Of a stretch of DNA of 12,258 nt, positions 7,541 to 12,258 are shown one piece after another. Numbering within the stretch: position 1 is the first letter of the stretch; each line of letters starts with the position of its first letter. This DNA comes from an uncultured Candidatus Melainabacteria bacterium (lineage in GTDB: Bacteria; Cyanobacteriota; Vampirovibrionia; Gastranaerophilales; Gastranaerophilaceae). Made by a program: the position numbers and the translations under genes. The notes beneath the pieces are model-generated. The model made no database searches, was not told the origin of the DNA, and saw only the letters and a program-made list of their open reading frames with translations. The stretch lies in NCBI GenBank assembly GCA_934757255.1, contig CAKVLL010000044.1, positions 1 to 12,258 on the forward strand, in the 5' to 3' direction.

Positions 7541-8535
7541 TAATTAGCACTCCTATTCATAACCTTTTCCCACTCATACGCGCTTTTTACGCTATCTTCG
7601 ATTGTTCTTTTTGGCTGCCAGCCTAGCAAAGTTTTTGCCTTAGTTGCGTTAGCATACAGTGCTTCTGCATCACCGGCGCGTCTTGCAACTGTTTCCACCG
7701 CAATCTTTTTATTCAGCACTTTTTCGCAAACATCAAAAATATTTTTTACACTATCTCCTTTTTCTGTGCCAAGATTAAATGCTTCGGAACGATTTTCTTT
7801 TGTCAAAAATTCCAACGCCAATCTATGCGCTTCGGCTAAATCTTCAACATTCACATAATCTCTTACACAAGTTCCATCCGGTGTATTATAATCATCTCCA
7901 AATATCTTAAATGTTTTGCCCTCACCAAAAGTCGATTTAAGGATATTAGGTATCAAGTGTGTTTCAGGCTCATGCCATTCTCCAACGCGAGTTTTTGCAT
8001 CACATCCGGCAACGTTAAAGTATCTCAACCTAATAGATTTTAAGCCATAGGCTGTATCATAATCCTTCATTATCTGTTCAACCATCAACTTTGACGCGCC
8101 ATAAGGACTTACCGGAATTTGCGGATGTTTTTCGTCCACAGGAACATAAGTTGGGTTGCCATAAGTTGCACAAGTAGATGAAAACACAATCTTTTTGCAG
8201 CCAAATTTAAGCATTGTATCCAAAAGATTAAGTGTACCAACAGTATTATTTCTATAATATTTTGCCGGATTTTCAACAGACTCTCCTACTAGTGCAAAAG
8301 CCGCAAAATGCACTACCGCGTCTATTTGGTATTTTGCAAAAACTTTCTCAATATCTTCAATATTGCGCAAGTCACCTTTTTCAAACTTTACATCCCCCAA
8401 TTTCTGCAGAGTCTGAACTGTTTCTATATGACCATTCTCAAGATTATCAAAAATAACAATCTCAAATCCGGCATTCAGAAGGTTGATCACCGTATGGCTA
8501 CCAATATATCCGGCACCACCTGTTACCAAAATCAT
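7540..8535 (-). CDS. galE: UDP-glucose 4-epimerase
   Basis: A 331-residue cytoplasmic short-chain dehydrogenase that interconverts UDP-glucose and UDP-galactose using tightly bound NAD. TGGAGYIGSH (5-14) is the nucleotide-binding loop, HFAAFALVGESV (76-87) and FSSTCATYG (118-126) are GalE signatures, and the catalytic pair is Tyr145 and Lys149 in SPYGASK. RLRYFNVAG and DGTCVRDYV also match. The start is fixed by AAGGAGATT 7 bases before the ATG and by the TAATG junction with glf. Placed next to glf, its main job here is probably to supply UDP-galactose for galactofuranose formation. Confidence 0.97.
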   Translation of the reverse strand: MILVTGGAGYIGSHTVINLLNAGFEIVIFDNLENGHIETVQTLQKLGDVKFEKGDLRNIEDIEKVFAKYQIDAVVHFAAFALVGESVENPAKYYRNNTVGTLNLLDTMLKFGCKKIVFSSTCATYGNPTYVPVDEKHPQIPVSPYGASKLMVEQIMKDYDTAYGLKSIRLRYFNVAGCDAKTRVGEWHEPETHLIPNILKSTFGEGKTFKIFGDDYNTPDGTCVRDYVNVEDLAEAHRLALEFLTKENRSEAFNLGTEKGDSVKNIFDVCEKVLNKKIAVETVARRAGDAEALYANATKAKTLLGWQPKRTIEDSVKSAYEWEKVMNRSAN

Positions 8536-9641
8536 TATTTAATCTCCTTATCAAAAAATTCCAAGGCTTTTTCAACTGCCAAATCCATATTATAGTATTT
8601 GTATCCGCCTAATCTGCCTACAAAATACAATCCATCAATCTTTTTAGCTTCTTCTTGATATTTAGAATACAATGCCAAGTTTTCAGAATTCGCAATCGGA
8701 TAGTAACGTTCATTTTTACCCAATTCAAACTGTTGTGGGTATTCTATAGAAATAATCGTTTTATCGGATTTTTCATCCAAGAAATATTTATGTTCGGTTA
8801 TTCGAGTAAAATCATAATTGTTTGGATAATTAGTCATCACCGTTTTTTGGTAATATTCTTTATCCAAAGTCTGGATATCAAACTCCAAGCTTCTATATGG
8901 TAATTGACCGAATTTGTAATCAAAGTATTCATCAATAGCGCCGGTATAGAAAACTCTGTCAAATTTTTCGCCAACAGACTTAAAATCAGTATTCAAGCGG
9001 ACTTCAATACAAGGATGGTCAAGCATGTTTTTAACCATTGCGGTATATCCGATTTGCGGAATAGCTTGGTATTTATCCTGAAAATATCTGTTATCATGGC
9101 TTATATAAATCGGAACACGCGCCGTTACAGTCGGATCAATATCTTCCGGCTTCAATCCCCATTGTTTGGTTGTATAATTCTTAAACATGTTTTCGTAAAC
9201 ATAATCGGACAAGAATTTCAAATCCTCATCATTATTTTCTTTTAGTTTAAGAATTGGAACCTTAATTCCATAACCATAAGTTTTTATAAGTTTTTCTTCT
9301 AATCTTTGAGCCATTGAATTAGAAAATACTTCATAGAGCGTTGTCAAATTAAAAGGAATAGTAACAAAATTTCCTTCCATAACAGCATTCGGTTTCAAGA
9401 AAAAATAATGCCATTTTGTGAATTTTGAAAGAAAATCCCAAACTTCTTTATTGTTTGTATGAAAAATATGAGGACCGTATTTGTGAACAGTTATTCCTGT
9501 TATTTTATCCTTATAATCATAAATATTACCGGCTTCGACATTCCGTCTATCAATCACAACAACTTGTTCTCCAAGTTCGTCCGCAAGTTTTCGTGCAATT
9601 GTCGCACCGGTTAAACCAGCACCTACTACTAAATTTCTCAT
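8535..9641 (-). CDS. glf: UDP-galactopyranose mutase
   Basis: A 368-residue flavoenzyme that contracts UDP-galactopyranose to UDP-galactofuranose using reduced FAD. The FAD-binding VVGAGLTGA (5-13) is near the N-terminus, HKYGPHIFHTN (53-63) is the active-site loop, and KQWGL (159-163) and RVPIYISHDNRYFQD (175-189) supply the substrate-binding Trp and Arg expected in the family. YTGAIDEYFDY, NYPNNYDFTRITEHKYF and GRLGGYKYYNMD complete a full-length enzyme. The TAGGAGATA site that serves it lies in the last codons of the gene before, whose stop is one base upstream of this ATG. Its presence makes at least one transferase in the operon likely to be a galactofuranosyltransferase. Confidence 0.97.
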   Translation of the reverse strand: MRNLVVGAGLTGATIARKLADELGEQVVVIDRRNVEAGNIYDYKDKITGITVHKYGPHIFHTNNKEVWDFLSKFTKWHYFFLKPNAVMEGNFVTIPFNLTTLYEVFSNSMAQRLEEKLIKTYGYGIKVPILKLKENNDEDLKFLSDYVYENMFKNYTTKQWGLKPEDIDPTVTARVPIYISHDNRYFQDKYQAIPQIGYTAMVKNMLDHPCIEVRLNTDFKSVGEKFDRVFYTGAIDEYFDYKFGQLPYRSLEFDIQTLDKEYYQKTVMTNYPNNYDFTRITEHKYFLDEKSDKTIISIEYPQQFELGKNERYYPIANSENLALYSKYQEEAKKIDGLYFVGRLGGYKYYNMDLAVEKALEFFDKEIK

Positions 9642-9642
9642 C

Positions 9643-10497
9643 TTACTTATATCTCCTAACTAACACTGCAATTTCAAAACCAAAAATTGTCACAAGTTTA
9701 TATTTCGCCCAATTTTTGTAAAGATTTTTGATTGAAAAAACTTTCTCTTTTAATGTAGATGTTTTCTTTTTGTTTAAATACGCAATGTCCAAAATTTTTG
9801 CTCTAATATTTTCATCCGCGCTCAAATAATCCAACAACGTATCTTGTATCTCAAAACTACTAGTCACGCGCGCATCACGATTTTTTGTGCTTGAATTATT
9901 CGAATAAACTCGATAATCAACCAAAACTTCCTGAATATTCGCAAGTTTCAAATAATGAACAGCCTCTGAATACAATTCATAATCCTCAGTGCAAATCGAT
10001 TTCTCATCATATCTAAGTCCAAACCTATCAAAATCAGACTTTCTCAACATTATGCTCGGATGAAAAAAGCAACAATCAGCAAGCAAATCCATAATCCTAA
10101 CATCTGCAGGAGTTTCAACAACTCTATCGTGTGGAATTATTCGAACCCAAGAACCAACAAGCGAAATATCTTTGTTTTCATCCAAAAACTTAACTTGTTT
10201 TTCCAATCTCGTCGGATAAGAAAAATCATCTGAGTCAAAAATCGCCAAGTATTCACCACTTGAAATATTCCACGCCGCATTTCGAGCCGCAGCAGCGCGT
10301 TTGTTTTCTTGCTTAATATACTTAATTCTCTCGTCCGAATACGACAAAACCACATCTTCTGCATTATTCGTCGAACCATCATTAACAATAATCAATTCAA
10401 AATCCGCAAAAGTCTGGCAAAGAATACTATCAATCGCAGAGCGCAAATATTCTTCCTCAGTATTATATACAGGCATAATTACAGAAACTCTCGGCAT
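9643..10497 (-). CDS. GT2 family glycosyltransferase
   Basis: A 284-residue GT-A transferase. VSVIMPVYNTEEEYL (4-18), QTFADFELIIVNDGST (28-43), KRAAAARNAAW (66-76), the metal-binding DSDD (88-91) and an acidic CTEDYELY element near 170 all fit GT2. The C-terminal tail ends YKLVTIFGFEIAVLV, again with an FG motif, and is hydrophobic enough to associate with the membrane. A strong GAGAAGGAG site, partly in the end of the preceding gene, precedes the ATG; the gap between the two genes is 3 bases. Linkage unknown. Being next to glf makes a galactofuranosyl or galactosyl role possible, but this is inference. Confidence 0.93.
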   Translation of the reverse strand: MPRVSVIMPVYNTEEEYLRSAIDSILCQTFADFELIIVNDGSTNNAEDVVLSYSDERIKYIKQENKRAAAARNAAWNISSGEYLAIFDSDDFSYPTRLEKQVKFLDENKDISLVGSWVRIIPHDRVVETPADVRIMDLLADCCFFHPSIMLRKSDFDRFGLRYDEKSICTEDYELYSEAVHYLKLANIQEVLVDYRVYSNNSSTKNRDARVTSSFEIQDTLLDYLSADENIRAKILDIAYLNKKKTSTLKEKVFSIKNLYKNWAKYKLVTIFGFEIAVLVRRYK

Positions 10498-10500
10498 CTC

Positions 10501-11457
10501 CTACTCCTTCTCCTCCAGTCTTACTCTTACCTTTGGAAACAATTTGCAGACCTTATTTATGGCTTCACGACCTGTCATACCTTCATTTCCGATCGGATTG
10601 ATTTTGTTCTTTAGCCACAAAGAATCAGATTGCGAATTCTCAATCGTCAAATTCTTCAGCGCATAATTTCCAGCAACAACATTGATTTTCGTGCCCTTCT
10701 GAAGCGCATGTCCCCAAAACCACAAGTCATCGTGCGTTGGCAGCTCTTGCATAAATTGCTTTGCATTCAAAACGTTCAAATCCAATGAATGCGGTGGGTA
10801 CAGAACTCCGCCACAGCCAACAGGTTCGTTTTTATAGCTTGGCAAATAACTTGAATTGTAAACATAGCTGCGCGCCTTCATGAAAAATTCGCCATTAAAA
10901 TCGCGTTTAACCATAAATGCCTGTCGTGCCTGAATACAGTCAGGGCGTTCTAAATATGAATTATACAAGCGTTCCAAAAGTCGGCTGTCATAATACGTAT
11001 CATCATCGGTCGTCACGATGATATCATCCGGAAATTCGCGCAAAGTCGGAATAAGTTTTTTATAAGATTTAATATCCTCGCACCATTTAATACTCAATCC
11101 AAACTGCTGTAAATCGGTCAAACTCGCCGGCAATTCACGGTTTGGGAACTGTTCTTCCGCGAGCCACAAAATCACCATATCAGGTTTCAAAGTCTGTTGC
11201 AAAAGCGTCGTAATTGTTTTGTGAACAAGATTTATCCTCGCAGGAAAAGTTGTAAGCGACACGATTAGGTGCGGAGAGCGTTTTTCTTGTGTAACTCCTA
11301 ATTCAGTGAGCGGCTTCAAATCCACATTATACTTGTGTTTTTTGCAAATCTTTGCACCAAAAAGTTTGATAACGTAGTGTTCGTCAATATCTTGCCAAGA
11401 AAAAAGACAAGCAAAAGCGCTTTTCAAATCCTGAAAAATTCCTACTTTCTTAATCAC
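10501..11457 (-). CDS. GT-A-like glycosyltransferase (SLTTFPARI family)
   Basis: A protein of about 318 residues. I choose the GTG start at 11457: GAAGGAG lies 7 bases upstream and the start makes a GTGA overlap with the stop of the recombinase-like gene. An upstream TTG at 11463 is too close to that site. The core opens with LIVSLTTFPARI (64-75), continues with KTITTLLQQTLKPDMVILWLA (from 80), a metal-binding TTDDDTYYD (149-157) and HDDLWFWGHALQKG (242-255). These match a group of capsule and lipopolysaccharide transferases often annotated only as glycosyltransferases. An N-terminal extension of about 60 residues carries HYVIKLFGAKI (27-37), another copy of the FG motif seen in its neighbours. 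Codon composition is less AT-rich than in the two transferases at 4101-7540. Donor unknown. Confidence 0.82.
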   Translation of the reverse strand: MIKKVGIFQDLKSAFACLFSWQDIDEHYVIKLFGAKICKKHKYNVDLKPLTELGVTQEKRSPHLIVSLTTFPARINLVHKTITTLLQQTLKPDMVILWLAEEQFPNRELPASLTDLQQFGLSIKWCEDIKSYKKLIPTLREFPDDIIVTTDDDTYYDSRLLERLYNSYLERPDCIQARQAFMVKRDFNGEFFMKARSYVYNSSYLPSYKNEPVGCGGVLYPPHSLDLNVLNAKQFMQELPTHDDLWFWGHALQKGTKINVVAGNYALKNLTIENSQSDSLWLKNKINPIGNEGMTGREAINKVCKLFPKVRVRLEEKE

Positions 11458-11984
11458 AAACAAACTCCTTCTCTAAAGCGCAAATTCATGTTTTCGTATT
11501 CGTCAATAAATTTTAGCGTAAGCTTAACTGTGCTCTGGTTGAAAAGCCACTGGAGATAGGATAAATCACGGTATTTCTGATAATAATGATACGCAAAAGT
11601 TTTGCGCCAAGAGGCGACAGAGTATTTGTCTGCGACACCCAATTCTTTACAAATTTCCTTAAACGAATTGAAAACATACGAGCGTTCTAATCGATGGCCG
11701 CGAACGCTTTCAAATAGCGGCGAATCGTCGCTTCTATCTGCAATAACTTCGTCAATCAAGGTTTTGAGTTCGGCTTTAATCGGAATCGATTTACTTCCTT
11801 CAAAATTCAAATAATATTTACCACGAACATCACTAACATTGAGCTGTAACAAATCCAAAAGATTCATGCCAGTATTTATACCAAGCGTAAACAACAACAA
11901 ATCACGAATCATACCTTTTTTCTCGTACAACCCTTTAATTAAATCTATCATCTCAACATCTTTTATTGGCGAACTCACTGTCAC
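11454..11984 (-). CDS. Degenerate tyrosine recombinase/integrase catalytic domain, first gene of the glycan operon
   Basis: A 176-residue protein starting at a GTG, with AGGAAG 13 bases upstream and an in-frame stop beyond it. It matches the short tyrosine recombinases that consist of the catalytic domain alone (FTLGINTG..LLDLLQLNVSDV, WRKTFAYHYYQ, LQWLFNQSTVKLTLKFI). Aligned by eye to the family pattern, the first catalytic Arg (TGLR) is Asn41, the HxxR His is Ala124 with Arg127 kept, the His/Trp of the third motif is Gln150, and the nucleophilic Tyr nine residues later is Phe159. Only one of the key residues clearly survives, so DNA cleavage is unlikely unless Tyr163 has taken over. The frame is intact and the gene overlaps the next by 4 bases, which argues for a maintained protein and not decay. 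I infer a DNA-binding or regulatory role; an untested alternative is a recombinase with shifted residues. Confidence 0.8.
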   Translation of the reverse strand: MTVSSPIKDVEMIDLIKGLYEKKGMIRDLLLFTLGINTGMNLLDLLQLNVSDVRGKYYLNFEGSKSIPIKAELKTLIDEVIADRSDDSPLFESVRGHRLERSYVFNSFKEICKELGVADKYSVASWRKTFAYHYYQKYRDLSYLQWLFNQSTVKLTLKFIDEYENMNLRFREGVCL

Positions 11985-12026
11985 GACTGCTTTTTGGCTT
12001 CCTATTTAAATCACTATTACGCTCTT

Positions 12027-12060
12027 TTTTCTATACATTTTTGATAAAATGTATAGAAAA
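12027..12060. repeat. Palindromic site 1 (perfect 15-bp arms)
   Basis: Arms TTTTCTATACATTTT (12027-12041) and its exact reverse complement (12046-12060) flank an asymmetric 4-base centre, TGAT. It lies between the predicted transcript start and the first gene of the operon. Neither strand has a U-tract after it, so it is not an intrinsic terminator. The layout suits a protein-binding operator or a tyrosine-recombinase core site. Confidence 0.85.
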
Positions 12061-12203
12061 CGATAAATAAAGGGTTTAAGGGGTAAAAAAAAGTCATAAA
12101 CAACTAATTCGTTATATTTATTAACAATACTATGTACAATATCTTTTTTATGGTAATATTAGACTGTGGTTGATTTTCAACCGTTTTCTATACATTTTAT
12201 CAA
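12041..12203. other. Candidate invertible promoter segment bounded by 22-bp inverted repeats
   Basis: Positions 12041-12062 and 12182-12203 are exact reverse complements over 22 bases. They enclose about 119 bases of AT-rich sequence that includes the only good promoter for the operon. Inverted repeats around a promoter, next to a recombinase-type gene and a surface-polysaccharide operon, are the layout of phase-variable switches such as fimS or the Bacteroides capsule promoters. Nothing in one sequence shows that inversion occurs. Alternatives are paired operators for a looping repressor, or a small MITE, although I see no target-site duplication. Confidence 0.5.
12111..12139 (-). promoter_or_regulatory. 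Candidate promoter of the glycan operon
   Basis: On the minus strand, -35 TTGTAC (12139-12134; three of six) and -10 TATAAC (12116-12111; five of six) are exactly 17 bases apart. Transcription would start near 12104 and give a leader of about 120 bases that contains palindromic site 1. No other promoter of this quality points into the operon, and no gap inside the operon is large enough to hold one. Confidence 0.55.
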
Positions 12204-12217
12204 TATTGTTATGAAAA
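12184..12217. repeat. Palindromic site 2 (imperfect, inverted relative to site 1)
   Basis: The arm TTTTCTATACATTTT (12184-12198) is followed by the centre ATCA, the reverse complement of the centre of site 1. The outer arm (12203-12217) matches a perfect palindrome at 10 of 15 positions. The two sites are thus full, inverted-orientation copies that differ mainly in the outer arm of site 2. The ATG of the plus-strand frame at 12211 falls inside this outer arm. Confidence 0.75.
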
Positions 12218-12258
12218 ATTTTAATTTCACAACAAAATTTTATTCACCCAACACACAA
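12211..12258 (+). CDS. Possible start of a divergent gene, cut by the window edge
   Basis: The plus-strand frame from ATG 12211 reads MKNFNFTTKFYSPNTQ to the end of the window without a stop; the same frame is open back to 12163. There is no visible Shine-Dalgarno sequence, so the call is weak. All three minus-strand frames hit stops here, so no minus-strand gene crosses this stretch. If the promoter segment inverts, its promoter would point at this frame. Confidence 0.25.
   Translation, partial: MKNFNFTTKFYSPNTQ

Noticed and set aside
8232..9721. Several plus-strand open frames across galE, glf and the GT2 gene (and others across 5185-5415, 10301-10666, 11335-11814)
   Set aside because: All lie antisense to full-length, motif-verified genes, have no ribosome sites and show no recognisable protein features.
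12027..12060. Palindromic site 1 as an intrinsic terminator or attenuator
   Set aside because: The stem is almost all A/T and neither strand has a U-tract after it; on the minus strand it is followed by AAGAGC.
12041..12203. The inverted-repeat segment as an ordinary MITE
   Set aside because: There is no flanking target duplication, and the palindromic extension outside each repeat is not expected at transposon ends. This is kept as a weaker alternative and not fully excluded.

Overview
This is an AT-rich bacterial window in which almost every gene lies on the minus strand. It holds the whole of one surface-glycan operon, a separate MATE-type exporter gene, and cut genes at each end. Strong AGGAG-type ribosome binding sites and the gene content point to a bacterium making a galactofuranose- and xylose/glucuronate-containing surface glycan. 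I cannot fix the taxon from sequence alone. A gut-type AT-rich lineage such as Gastranaerophilales (Vampirovibrionia) is a low-confidence guess.

Layout, in the direction of transcription from right to left. (1) Positions 12000-12258 hold a control region: a candidate sigma70-type promoter (12111-12139, minus strand) sits between two copies of a 22-bp sequence in inverted orientation (12041-12062 and 12182-12203). Each copy is half of a palindromic site. A plus-strand reading frame beginning near 12211 runs off the right edge. (2) The first operon gene (11454-11984) encodes a short tyrosine-recombinase catalytic domain that has lost most of its catalytic residues. (3) Eight glycan genes follow with almost no gaps: a GT-A type transferase, a GT2 transferase, glf, galE, a GT2 transferase, a long two-part GT2 protein, a UDP-xylose synthase gene and ugd. 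A strong intrinsic terminator (1782-1817) closes the operon. (4) Positions 1584-1767 hold a palindrome-rich intergenic repeat. (5) The MATE transporter gene (154-1524) has its own promoter. (6) The first 26 bases are the start of another minus-strand gene.

How the genes fit together: all four sugar-nucleotide enzymes draw on UDP-glucose. GalE then Glf give UDP-galactose and UDP-galactofuranose, while Ugd then UXS give UDP-glucuronate and UDP-xylose. Four transferases would use these donors. No initiating transferase, polymerase, Wzx flippase or ABC exporter is present, so this operon looks like a decoration module that relies on export functions encoded elsewhere.

The most interesting feature is the control region. 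Inverted palindromic sites with an asymmetric centre flank a promoter, next to a recombinase-fold gene and a surface-polysaccharide operon. That is the arrangement expected of an invertible, phase-variable promoter. The adjacent recombinase-like protein appears catalytically dead, so either another recombinase acts on the sites or the protein has become a DNA-binding regulator of its own operon. Both ideas are inference and can be tested directly.
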